DNA of 6,333 bases from an uncultured Clostridia bacterium (GTDB taxonomy: Bacteria > Bacillota > Clostridia > Oscillospirales > Oscillospiraceae): NCBI GenBank assembly GCA_945487445.1, contig CALYTU010000084.1, forward strand, positions 1 through 6,333, written 5' to 3'. The translations under genes were made by a program, and so were the position numbers. Positions 1 to 5,902 of the stretch are shown here, in pieces. Below the pieces are notes generated by a model that made no database searches, was not told where the DNA came from, and saw only the letters and a list, made by a program, of their open reading frames with translations. Each line of letters starts with the position of its first letter. Position 1 is the stretch's first letter.

Positions 1-313
1 CAGCCTCTTGCATGTTATACCTAAAGCAATTTACACACAAATTCGGACTTGACTCGTCATTTTGCCATGTGGAAATCTTTGCGCCTTCCACAGGCTACTG
101 AATAGATACAGACAAAGTAAAGACAAAAAGCTCTCTTGAGCTTCCGCACAGTATTGACGGCTTGCGAGAAAATATTGCGACAATCCGCAAGAAATTCTTG
201 CATACACCTTGATTTTCTTCATGTCCCACATTACAATATGATATAGCCTGTTATCAAACGGCCACGAAGTGTTAAAAAGAGAAACATCACCATATAGAAA
301 GGAAAGGCAACGC
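1..313. other. AT-rich intergenic region with no convincing gene
   Basis: No reading frame here looks like a real gene on either strand. A minus-strand frame is open across much of it, but it continues as antisense to the next gene, has no family resemblance that I recognise and no good ribosome binding site. The region holds a promoter (listed separately) and small inverted repeats: a 6-bp-stem hairpin at 128-143 (AAGCTC, TCTT, GAGCTT), nested CTTGCG/CGCAAG arms at 161-191, and AAGAA/TTCTT arms at 189-199. The base composition is clearly more AT-rich than the genes that follow. Confidence 0.6.
209..237 (+). promoter_or_regulatory. Probable sigma-A-type promoter of the helicase operon
   Basis: TTGATT at 209-214 serves as the -35 and TACAAT at 232-237 as the -10 (one mismatch to TATAAT), with the ideal 17-bp spacer. 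Transcription would start near 244 and leave a leader of about 70 bases before the ATG at 314. It is the only good promoter that I see upstream of the three-gene operon. Inverted repeats just upstream (161-199) could be a regulator site, but that is a guess. Confidence 0.55.
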
Positions 314-992
314 ATGGCGGAAGAAAAGAGGCGTCTGATTCGTCCGGAAGAGCTTGCGGAAGCGGCGAAGCGCAAGGAAAAAGAGAACATGCGGTTTCGC
401 TCCTTCTTGAAACGGGTCGCTGACCCGGCAGAACTGGATAAGCAGTTTCTGGTGTTGCACAGGGAGTTTTTTCCGCTATATGATTGCGCCAAATGCCGGA
501 ACTGCTGCAAGCTGCTGCAAGCTGATGCACGCGGAGATCCCCGAAGAGGATATCGACCGGGACGCTGCGCTGCTCGGCATGACGCGCGAGCAATTCATAC
601 AAGCGCATCTGAAACAAGACTGCGGCGAATGGCTCGAGTTCCATCAGCCCTGCGGGTTCCTTTCAGAGGACGGAAGCTGCAGACTTGGAGATTATCGGCC
701 GGACAGCTGCAAAAAGTTCCCGTACACCGACCAGCCGGAGCGGCTTTACAGCCTGTACAGCTTTCTGAATGCCGTCGGTGTCTGCCCCGCGGCCTACGAG
801 ATCTGTGAAGCGCTCAAAACGCATTATGGATTCAGAAGAGGCCGGGGAAGGAGCCCTCAAAATGATCCTCTCTGCGAAAGCATTGACGGATTCTCCTTTG
901 TCGCCGGGCACACCTCCTGGGGTTTTCCGTACGGAATCGAGGAATCGGCGGAAGATGCTGAAACATTCTCTGGCGAAGCGCTTCCTTTTTAG
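314..992 (+). pseudogene. YkgJ-type CxxCxxCC zinc/iron-chelating protein, frameshifted
   Basis: The start is ATG 314, preceded by GGAAAGG at 301-307 with 6-nt spacing; a GTG at 269 in the same frame is less likely. The N-terminal part is basic and helical and reaches a CAKCRNCC motif (C-x2-C-x2-CC), the hallmark of the YkgJ/PF03692 family of small cysteine-rich proteins thought to bind zinc or an iron-sulphur cluster. The rest of the protein continues in another frame: a second cysteine set (PCGFLSEDG, then SCRLGDYRP, DSCKKFP) typical of the family, then VCPAAYEIC. The two halves are separated by a perfect 10-bp tandem duplication at 502-521; removing one copy gives a continuous protein of 222 aa ending at TAG 990-992. 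As it stands, translation from 314 ends at 806-808 after 164 aa. The function of the family is poorly known. The next gene's ribosome binding site begins inside this stop codon, so the frameshift may also weaken helicase translation. Confidence 0.82.
502..521 (+). repeat. Perfect 10-bp tandem duplication causing a frameshift
   Basis: CTGCTGCAAG occurs twice head-to-tail at 502-511 and 512-521, followed by CTG, so 13 bases match at the 10-bp offset. It falls on the CC of the CxxCxxCC motif. Because 10 is not a multiple of 3, it moves the ribosome out of frame. Deleting one unit reads NCCKLMHAEIPEED without a break, which shows the ancestral frame. Slipped-strand replication could make or remove it; a sequencing or assembly error is the main alternative. 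Confidence 0.93.
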
Positions 993-1002
993 GAGAAGGG
1001 TT

Positions 1003-3603
1003 ATGAATCAGATTTGCTTTTTACTGACCAAGGACGGCTTCCGCGTCGACCACATGGCGGCTGCGCTGGATGCGGAAGGGATGCGCTGGAAAGAAGCCTT
1101 CCGCGGCGCGCCCTATGAGTCGCTCTACGCGCTTGCTTTCCGGGAGCGGCCCACCTGCTTCGACGCGGCCGGCTCCTTTCTTTGCAGAGTGGCGGAGCGC
1201 TTCACGTCTGACCTGTCCGCCGTGCCCGGCCTGGAGCTTAGTCGGGAGAAAACGGACGTTGCGCCGAGCGAGGACAGCCGGGAGCTGCTTTTGCAGGCCG
1301 TTCCCTTTGCCATTGGTTCAGAATACGTGAATGAGGCATGGCTGAACCGGCAATACCGCAGATTGCGTGACGTATTCCGGGCAGAAATTGCACGATACGA
1401 TGGTGCCGTTGCACTGTATTTTGCGGAAAAAACGCAGAAGCTACGTGTCCCGGAGCGCATCTTCTTCCATCTGGTGGAAAGCGGGGACGGAGACTACCCG
1501 TTTGCGTTCCTGGCGACCTACGCGACCCAAACGGAGAATGGGAGCATCCGGCACATGCCGCTGCAATATGCGCTGACCGAATACAAGGTGGAGCGGGCAA
1601 AGCTGTTAGAGCTGCTCTCCTGCCTGAACCGGGCGGCGGAAGCATCTCCGCTGATCGGCGGCTTCGTGGATAGCGGCGAGCTGTTCCATCCGCTGCGGCT
1701 GAACGCAGAGGAAGCCTACGGGCTCTTGAAGGATATCCCTGCGTTGGAAGCTGCGGGGATTCTGTGCCGCATTCCGAACTGGTGGCGGAAGAAGTCGAAC
1801 GCCGTGACGCTGACGGTCAAGCTGGGAGAGGAGCAGCCCTCCCTGCTGGGCTTGGATTCCCTGCTTTCGACGGCGCCGAGCTTGACCGTGGACGGCGTTC
1901 CCCTGACCGAGGAGGAGATCGAACGACTTCTGCAGCAGACCGAAGGCCTTGCGCTGATCAAGGGAAAGTGGGTCGAGGTGGACCATGCAAAGCTGAGGGA
2001 ACTGCTGGCGCTGATGAAAGGTCAAGCAGGCAGCGTTACGCTGTTGGAAGCGCTGCGGGAGGGCCTTGCCGAAAATTCGGGGACGGTTTCAGCAGAGAAG
2101 GGCCCGGTCGTCACCAACGGCAAATGGCTTGCCGAATTGCTCCGCTCGCTGCGGAACCCCGCAAAGCTGAAAAAACCGGTTCTGCCGAAGAGCTTTCACG
2201 GGCAACTGCGCCCCTATCAGAAAAACGGCCTCAGTTGGCTTTGGCAGATGGACCGGCTGGGCTTCGGTGCGTGCCTGGCCGACGATATGGGCCTTGGCAA
2301 GACCGTGCAGATCCTCGCCTATTTGGAAGCCATGCGGCTGAAAAAGCCGGGGGCAAAGGCACTGCTGATCGTTCCGGCCTCGCTGCTCGGCAACTGGCAG
2401 AAGGAAGCGCAGCGGTTTACGCCGGAACTGACGGTAGAGGTTTTGCACGGCGCGCCGTCGGCTGTACTGAAGGAACGCTTTTCTGCGTCGGAAGCGTTTT
2501 TGACCGTGACGACCTATCGCATGGTGCTCAGCCTGGACGCGCTGCAAGCACGGACCTGGGACTGCGTGATCCTGGACGAGGCGCAGGCGATCAAAAATCC
2601 CGGAACCAAGCAGACCAGGCAGATTAAGAAGCTGAACGGTCGGATGCGAATCGCAATGACCGGCACACCGATCGAGAACGATCTGACAAACCTCTGGTCG
2701 CTGTTTGACTTCCTGGACAAAGGCCTGCTTGGCAGCAGCGAGGAATTTCGCGGCTTCTGCCGCCGCTTGGAGGACAGACCGGAGGGCTATGCCAAGCTGC
2801 GGAGCATGATATCACCCTTCCTGCTGCGCCGGGTCAAAACCGACAGAAAAATCATCTCCGATCTGCCGGAAAAACTCGAACAGACCGATTACATCGACCT
2901 CTCCGCCAAGCAGGCGGTCCTTTATCGCAAGCTGCTCGCGCAAACGCAGGATAAGATCCTCAATAGCGAGGGCATCGAGCGGAAAGGACTGGTGTTGGCA
3001 CTGCTGCTGCACCTCAAGCAGATCTGCAACCATCCGGATCAGTATCTGGGCCAGCGCGAGTATGATCCGGTACAGAGCGGCAAGTTTGAGATGCTGCGGC
3101 AGATTGCGGAGACAATCTATGAAAAGCGCGAGCGAGTGCTGGTCTTTACGCAGTTCCGCGAGTTGACCGGCGCGCTGGACGATTATCTGGCGTCGGTGTT
3201 CCATTGCCGGGGCGGCGTGATCCACGGCGGGGTGTCGGCAAAGGGCAGAACAGAACTGGTTGAGCGCTTCCAGAGCGAAGACTACATGCCCTATCTGGTC
3301 CTCTCGGTCAAGGCTGGCGGCACGGGCCTCAATCTGACCAACGCCAACCACGTGATACACTTCGATCGCTGGTGGAACCCTTCCGTAGAGAATCAAGCCA
3401 CGGACCGGGCTTTCCGTATCGGACAGAAGAAAAACGTCATGGTTCATAAGTTCGTCTGCCGCGGCTCTGTGGAGGAGAAAATCGACGCGCTGATTGCCTC
3501 CAAGCGGGAGCTGGCGGAGAACGTGATCGGCTCCGGCGGCGAGCACTGGATCACCGAATTGAGCAATGAGGAACTGCTCTCGGTGCTGAGGCTGGACACA
3601 TAG
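1003..3603 (+). CDS. SNF2-family DEAD/DEAH helicase with DUF3670-type N-terminus
   Basis: This is an ATP-dependent DNA translocase or remodeller of 866 aa, probably cytoplasmic. ATG 1003 is chosen because AGGAG at 991-995 sits 7 nt upstream, right after the previous stop; the frame stays open back to 769, but that part only overlaps the preceding gene. Residues ~1-360 match the DUF3670-type N-terminus: LATYAT, then SGELFHPLRL, then a KGKWVEVD segment with W323. The helicase core has every SNF2 motif: motif I DDMGLGKT (K433), motif II DEAQ (525-528), motif III MTGTP (552-556), motif V KAGGTGLNL (770-778) and motif VI QATDRAFRIGQ (798-808). It ends with HWITELSNEELLSVL, as usual for these bacterial SNF2 proteins. 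It looks full length and intact. Mycobacterial HelZ (Rv2101) is a related type. The SWIM protein starting 10 bases downstream is a likely partner. The biological role (repair, transcription recycling or defence) cannot be told from the sequence. Confidence 0.95.
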   Translation: MNQICFLLTKDGFRVDHMAAALDAEGMRWKEAFRGAPYESLYALAFRERPTCFDAAGSFLCRVAERFTSDLSAVPGLELSREKTDVAPSEDSRELLLQAVPFAIGSEYVNEAWLNRQYRRLRDVFRAEIARYDGAVALYFAEKTQKLRVPERIFFHLVESGDGDYPFAFLATYATQTENGSIRHMPLQYALTEYKVERAKLLELLSCLNRAAEASPLIGGFVDSGELFHPLRLNAEEAYGLLKDIPALEAAGILCRIPNWWRKKSNAVTLTVKLGEEQPSLLGLDSLLSTAPSLTVDGVPLTEEEIERLLQQTEGLALIKGKWVEVDHAKLRELLALMKGQAGSVTLLEALREGLAENSGTVSAEKGPVVTNGKWLAELLRSLRNPAKLKKPVLPKSFHGQLRPYQKNGLSWLWQMDRLGFGACLADDMGLGKTVQILAYLEAMRLKKPGAKALLIVPASLLGNWQKEAQRFTPELTVEVLHGAPSAVLKERFSASEAFLTVTTYRMVLSLDALQARTWDCVILDEAQAIKNPGTKQTRQIKKLNGRMRIAMTGTPIENDLTNLWSLFDFLDKGLLGSSEEFRGFCRRLEDRPEGYAKLRSMISPFLLRRVKTDRKIISDLPEKLEQTDYIDLSAKQAVLYRKLLAQTQDKILNSEGIERKGLVLALLLHLKQICNHPDQYLGQREYDPVQSGKFEMLRQIAETIYEKRERVLVFTQFRELTGALDDYLASVFHCRGGVIHGGVSAKGRTELVERFQSEDYMPYLVLSVKAGGTGLNLTNANHVIHFDRWWNPSVENQATDRAFRIGQKKNVMVHKFVCRGSVEEKIDALIASKRELAENVIGSGGEHWITELSNEELLSVLRLDT

Positions 3604-3613
3604 GAGGGTCGGT

Positions 3614-4354
3614 ATGGCAAGAAAAAGCTATTGGGATCAGACCTATTATCCGCAGCCGTCGGAATCTGAAATTCGGTCCAACGCAGCGCAGACCGTGCGA
3701 AAAGCCGCAAACAAGGGTCAGACGCTCTACCCGGTAATCCTTACAGGACGAGTCATTGCGAAAAGTTGGTGGGGCAAGGCCTGGTGTCAAAATCTGGAAC
3801 AGTACGCAGACTTCGAGACCCGTCTGCCGCGTGGACAGAAATACGTCCGCTCCGGCGCGGTTGTCGATCTGCAAATACAAAAGGGCAAGATTACCGCCCG
3901 TGTGCAGGGAACCCGGAGGACGCCCTACAAGGTAGAGATCCGGATCAGCCCGCTTTCTCAGAAGCACTGCGATGAGATCATGGACCGCTGCACCGATAAA
4001 GTCGATACATTGGACAAACTGCTGAGCGGCAGCTTTCCGGAATCGATGAAGGATGTATTCCTGGGGAAGGACGGCCTGTTTCCGACACCGAAGGAGATCT
4101 CTTTCAGTTGTAGCTGTCCGGATTGGGCTGTGATGTGCAAGCACGTTGCAGCGGCACTCTACGGCGTTGGCGCCCGGTTGGACGAGGACCCGACCCTGTT
4201 CTTTTCCCTGCGCGGCGTCGACACCGAGCGCTTTGTGGATGTGGTGATCCACAACCGCATCGAGGCCATGCTGGCCAACGCCGAGCGCCCCAGCGACCGA
4301 ATCCTCCGGGACGCCGCTCTCACTGACCTGTTCGGCCTGCCAGTTGATACTTGA
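3614..4354 (+). CDS. SWIM zinc-finger protein, likely partner of the SNF2 helicase
   Basis: The protein has 246 aa. ATG 3614 follows AGGAGG at 3602-3607, which overlaps the helicase stop codon, so the two genes are probably translationally coupled. The N-terminal half contains KSWWGKAWCQNLE, then RGQKYVRSGAVVDLQI and ITARVQGTRRTPYKVEI, the conserved pattern of SWIM family proteins found beside DUF3670 helicases in actinobacteria and clostridia. The SWIM motif is C166-x-C168-x6-C175-x-H177 (CSCPDWAVMCKHVAAAL), a zinc-binding fold used for DNA or protein contacts. SWIM and SNF2 modules are fused in some Firmicutes proteins; here they are separate genes, which supports a physical partnership (inference). 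It has no enzymatic motif, no signal peptide and no membrane segment. Its stop codon TGA 4352-4354 lies inside the -35 of the next promoter. Confidence 0.93.
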   Translation: MARKSYWDQTYYPQPSESEIRSNAAQTVRKAANKGQTLYPVILTGRVIAKSWWGKAWCQNLEQYADFETRLPRGQKYVRSGAVVDLQIQKGKITARVQGTRRTPYKVEIRISPLSQKHCDEIMDRCTDKVDTLDKLLSGSFPESMKDVFLGKDGLFPTPKEISFSCSCPDWAVMCKHVAAALYGVGARLDEDPTLFFSLRGVDTERFVDVVIHNRIEAMLANAERPSDRILRDAALTDLFGLPVDT

Positions 4355-4379
4355 CGAAATGATAAAATTATGATAATAT
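4351..4379 (+). promoter_or_regulatory. Promoter of the toxin-antitoxin operon
   Basis: TTGACG at 4351-4356 (5 of 6 to TTGACA) is the -35 and overlaps the SWIM stop codon. The -10 is either TAATAT at 4374-4379 with a 17-bp spacer or GATAAT at 4372-4377 with 15 bp. Transcription would start about 20 bases before the antitoxin ATG. This makes the toxin-antitoxin pair an independent unit, although read-through from the helicase operon is also possible because no terminator separates them. Confidence 0.65.
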
Positions 4380-4390
4380 GCTGATAAAGA
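4358..4390 (+). promoter_or_regulatory. Probable autoregulatory operator: three TGATAA repeats at 11-bp phase
   Basis: TGATAA occurs at 4360-4365, 4371-4376 and 4382-4387, exactly 11 bp apart, so all three sit on nearly the same face of the helix. The middle copy is also part of a perfect odd-centred palindrome, ATTAT-G-ATAAT (4367-4377), which covers the -10. Phd/YefM antitoxins repress their own promoter by binding operators placed like this, so binding by the downstream antitoxin is a reasonable inference. Direct repeats in AT-rich DNA can occur by chance, but the exact spacing argues against it. Confidence 0.55.
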
Positions 4391-4406
4391 AGAGAAGGGT
4401 GATTGC

Positions 4407-4679
4407 ATGATCAATATCAGACCGGTTTCCGATCTTCGCAACAAGTTCCCGGAAATCGAGCAGACAGTGTTAACCAGCGGCGAGCCGGTGTTTCTGACCA
4501 AGAACGGTTACGGCTCCATGGTGGTCATGAGCATTGAACAGTATGCAGCACTGACAGATGAGATCGAAATGAAGCTCGACGAGGCTGATCTGGCCGCTGC
4601 AATGACGGATTCCAGATACACCGCGGAGGAGGTTTTCGGCAGAGCGCGCAAGAGGATTCATGAACGGAAAACAGTATAA
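4407..4679 (+). CDS. Phd/YefM-family antitoxin
   Basis: The protein has 90 aa. ATG 4407 has GAAGGG at 4394-4399 with 7-nt spacing. It starts MINIRPVSDLRNKFPEIEQ and continues GEPVFLTKNGYGSMVVMS and IEQYAAL, the standard N-terminal DNA-binding and dimerisation fold of type II antitoxins of the Phd/YefM class. The acidic, helical C-terminal part (DEADLAAAMTDSRYTAEEVF) is the usual toxin-wrapping tail. It should bind and neutralise the RelE/ParE-like toxin encoded just downstream and repress the shared promoter. It looks complete and intact, and overlaps the toxin start by 20 bp, as is common for these pairs. The toxin itself is broken, so this antitoxin may now be an orphan that could still counter a related toxin elsewhere (inference). 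Confidence 0.92.
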   Translation: MINIRPVSDLRNKFPEIEQTVLTSGEPVFLTKNGYGSMVVMSIEQYAALTDEIEMKLDEADLAAAMTDSRYTAEEVFGRARKRIHERKTV

Positions 4680-4977
4680 GCTGTCGATCTTGCCTTTGTT
4701 TGAGGACGATCCGGACTAGATTGTGGATTACATCACGTTTCGCCTGCGGAACCCAAACGCTGCGGAGCGCCTGGTCGACGATGTGGAGGCTGCGATCCGG
4801 AAGCGGCTGGAAATGCCGGAGAGTTTTGAACCGTATCCCTCCACACGGGATCGGGAGCACCCTTATTTTACCATCCTGGTCAGAAATTTCACCGTGTTCT
4901 ATGTCGTGATCGGAGACACCATGGAGGTCCGGCGCATCCTGTACGGCCATAGGGATATGCGAAACCTGCTGCAATAA
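4660..4977 (+). pseudogene. RelE/ParE-family toxin with in-frame amber stop
   Basis: The reading frame from ATG 4660 (AGAGGA at 4651-4656, 3-nt spacing) would encode a 105-aa toxin, a normal length for the family. TAG at 4717-4719 replaces codon 20. After it the frame continues intact: IVDYITFRLRNPNAAERLV, PYPSTRDREHPYF, then the C-terminal VRRILYGHRDMRNLLQ, all typical of RelE/ParE (plasmid-stabilisation type) toxins, which are mRNA interferases or gyrase poisons. In relatives this spot usually reads like D-L-E/Q-x-I-x-D-Y-I, so a single change from CAG or GAG explains the stop. A GTG at 4723 could restart an 84-aa product lacking the first strand, but no ribosome binding site stands at a proper distance. 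The toxin is most likely inactive unless the stop is suppressed. Confidence 0.87.
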
Positions 4978-4980
4978 TTT

Positions 4981-5025
4981 AGCGAGCTTCCGAACAAAAA
5001 TCGGGAGCTCGCTCTCCTATTTTTT
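4981..5025 (+). terminator. Strong intrinsic terminator after the toxin-antitoxin operon
   Basis: A 13-bp stem (AGCGAGCTTCCGA at 4981-4993 pairing with TCGGGAGCTCGCT at 5001-5013, one G-U pair) closes a 7-base loop (ACAAAAA). CTCCTA follows and then six Ts at 5020-5025. It begins 4 bases after the toxin stop codon. On the minus strand no T-tract follows the stem, so it should act mainly on + strand transcripts. Confidence 0.9.
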
Positions 5026-5030
5026 GGGGG

Positions 5031-5162
5031 TCAATCATTTTTCTGGGATTTCAGGTTACGGTCATAGGCCATTCGGCTTGCGTCGAACAGCTTGAGGAAG
5101 AAGTAATCGTCATCAGGATAACCGTAGCCCTGGCGGCGGAGGGTTTTGATTTTGGGCTCTTT
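5031..5162 (-). pseudogene. C-terminal remnant of a transposase, probably ISL3 family
   Basis: On the minus strand 43 codons end at TGA (5031-5033). The tail reads KIKTLRRQGYGYPDDDYFF followed by LKLFDASRMAYDRN. The K-I-K-x-x-x-R-x-x-Y-G-[FY] pattern close to the C-terminus resembles the end of ISL3-type DDE transposases (IS204/IS1001/IS1096/IS1165 group). It has no start codon or catalytic core, so it is a non-functional leftover. It is cut near 5162, where repeated TTGAAGTGTAC sequences and the end of an IS3-like element begin. The family assignment comes from memory of the motif and is moderate; that it is a truncated transposase tail is more likely than any other reading. Confidence 0.5.
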
Positions 5163-5194
5163 GAAGTGTACGCCACATTGAAGTGTACCCCATG
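5161..5194 (+). repeat. 17-bp imperfect tandem repeat at the edge of the IS3-like element
   Basis: TTGAAGTGTACGCCACA (5161-5177) is followed directly by TTGAAGTGTACCCCATG (5178-5194), 14 of 17 bases identical. The second copy runs into the left inverted repeat of the IS3-like element. The first may be a leftover end of an earlier copy or a duplication made by recombination at the IS end. Confidence 0.8.
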
Positions 5195-5222
5195 TCAAGG
5201 ACAATTTTGAATTTTAGGGGGT
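5184..5222 (+). repeat. Left terminal inverted repeat of the IS3-like element
   Basis: The sequence starts TGTACCCC, has GGACA at 5199-5203, and ends AATTTTAGGGGGT. It aligns with the reverse complement of 5880-5916, sharing TG-x-ACCC, GGACA and AATTT(T)AGGGGGT. TG...CA termini are typical of IS3-family elements. No matching short target duplication is visible in the flanks. Confidence 0.7.
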
Positions 5223-5343
5223 AACCGGAACGGGATACTCCTGCAATCCGACACAGCTCGCTGACACTCAGACGGTTGTCATCCAGCCGCGTTGCCTCGT
5301 GGATGAGGCCGTACTTCACTTCTGCCGGTGCTTGGATTCCCAT
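5221..5343 (-). pseudogene. Start of IS3-like orfB transposase, truncated after 41 codons
   Basis: Reading from ATG 5343-5341 on the minus strand gives MGIQAPAEVKYGLIHEA, then LSVSELCRIAGVSRSGY, the usual opening of OrfB in IS3-family elements, before its HTH_21 and rve (DDE integrase) parts. After the GY the sequence runs straight into the left inverted repeat (the tyrosine codon overlaps it). The frame stays open to 5113, but those codons are inverted repeat and antisense of other remnants. A normal OrfB is about 280 aa, so the catalytic core is completely deleted. The start overlaps the orfA end by 28 bp in the -1 frame. Confidence 0.8.
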
Positions 5344-5765
5344 TGTTTCTGAGCCTCCATATTTGCCGCCTGCAGTTTTTTTAAGAATTCGACCTCCTGC
5401 CGCGTGTATGCCAATTCGTTTTCCAATTGACGGATGCGCTGCTCTACCGTTTCCACACCGGTCTTTGGCGGACGACGATAGTTTTCGCTACGCCGATCCG
5501 CAAAGCTGCTCTCCCGCTTCGCCTTCTTGTTGAGAGAATAGGACAGGCCATCCACTCTGCTGGGACCGAGCACTTCTGGGTCAATCCCGTTTTTACGCAG
5601 TGTCTCGGAAACAGAAACACCCCGTTGCTTTCCCTCGTATACAATCTGCTTGAATTCCTCTGTGAATTTGACGGTTGTTGAAGAGACCGCTGCCACGTAC
5701 GGATTCCTCCGCAGCGTCTCTACCTCTCGCTTTGACAGCGGATTTGTGTGCGTCTTCTTGCTCAT
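5316..5765 (-). CDS. IS3-like transposase OrfA (helix-turn-helix and leucine zipper)
   Basis: The protein has 149 aa from ATG 5765-5763 on the minus strand, with GGAG 4 nt upstream; in-frame codons continue 15 residues further up, but without a better start. Residues ~25-65 (TEEFKQIVYEG, VSVSETLRKNGIDPEVLG) are the helix-turn-helix that recognises the element's ends. Residues ~105-140 (VEQRIRQLENELAYTRQ, EVEFLKKL) form a coiled coil like the leucine zipper of IS3 OrfA. Its end carries an A7 slippery site for making an OrfAB fusion. The frame is intact, so the protein may still be made and bind inverted repeats, acting as an inhibitor of relatives (inference), but it cannot transpose because OrfB is deleted. 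Confidence 0.8.
   Translation of the reverse strand: MSKKTHTNPLSKREVETLRRNPYVAAVSSTTVKFTEEFKQIVYEGKQRGVSVSETLRKNGIDPEVLGPSRVDGLSYSLNKKAKRESSFADRRSENYRRPPKTGVETVEQRIRQLENELAYTRQEVEFLKKLQAANMEAQKQWESKHRQK
5376..5382 (-). promoter_or_regulatory. A7 slippery site for -1 frameshift between orfA and orfB
   Basis: On the minus strand orfA reads TTC TTA AAA AAA CTG, giving the heptamer A-AAA-AAA. A -1 slip continues as ACT GCA GGC ... ACA ATG GGA without a stop, straight into the orfB frame upstream of its ATG. This is the standard way IS3-family elements make the OrfAB transposase. Here the fusion would carry only about 50 residues of the orfB frame before leaving transposase sequence. Confidence 0.75.
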
Positions 5766-5848
5766 ACTTCTCCATGCCTTTCCGTCCTGTGCATGGAAAC
5801 ATCTTACCACACAAATCTTCTTCTAAAAAGTGTCCGCCTCGAAGGGCG

Positions 5849-5902
5849 TCCCCCTAATTTGCCTGTCTGTTCTCAAGGGACCCCCTAAATTGCTGCTGTC
5901 CA
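5849..5902 (+). repeat. Doubled end motif, 31-bp spacing, at the right of the IS3-like element
   Basis: CCCCCTAATTTG at 5850-5861 and CCCCCTAAATTG at 5881-5892 are followed by TGTCTG and TGTCC respectively, and both are preceded by AAGGG (5843 and 5875). The two units are 31 bp apart and moderately diverged. The outer one belongs to the right inverted repeat. Two copies of a transposase-binding motif at one end could help OrfA bind or be the trace of an earlier end. Confidence 0.65.

Noticed and set aside
502..521. Programmed ribosomal frameshift in the CxxCxxCC gene
   Set aside because: The exact 10-bp duplication fully explains the frame change; no known slippery or stimulatory pattern is needed.
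769..1002. In-frame upstream extension of the helicase by 78 codons
   Set aside because: It is antisense-free but lies entirely inside the CxxCxxCC gene in another frame, shows no helicase similarity, and ATG 1003 has a well-placed AGGAG.
1764..2627. 287-codon + strand frame inside the helicase
   Set aside because: It is an out-of-frame shadow rich in G, A, R and D as expected from GC-rich coding DNA, with no domain pattern.
2812..3546. 244-codon open frame on the minus strand
   Set aside because: It is the complementary shadow of the helicase C-terminal lobe, whose SNF2 motifs are unmistakable on the + strand.
3551..4501. 316-codon open frame on the minus strand
   Set aside because: It is antisense to the SWIM gene and the toxin-antitoxin promoter; its sequence resembles no family and it spans two gene boundaries.
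4723..4977. Shortened toxin starting at GTG 4723 as a real gene
   Set aside because: The nearest purine-rich site (GAGGA at 4702-4706) is 16 bases away, too far, and the product would lack the first strand of the RelE fold.
5149..5194. CRISPR-like or iteron array from the TTGAAGTGTAC repeats
   Set aside because: There are only two units, directly adjoining, and they coincide with the end of an insertion element.
5427..5681. Plus-strand frames across the IS3-like orfA
   Set aside because: They are antisense to a well-supported OrfA with a helix-turn-helix and coiled coil and have no family resemblance.
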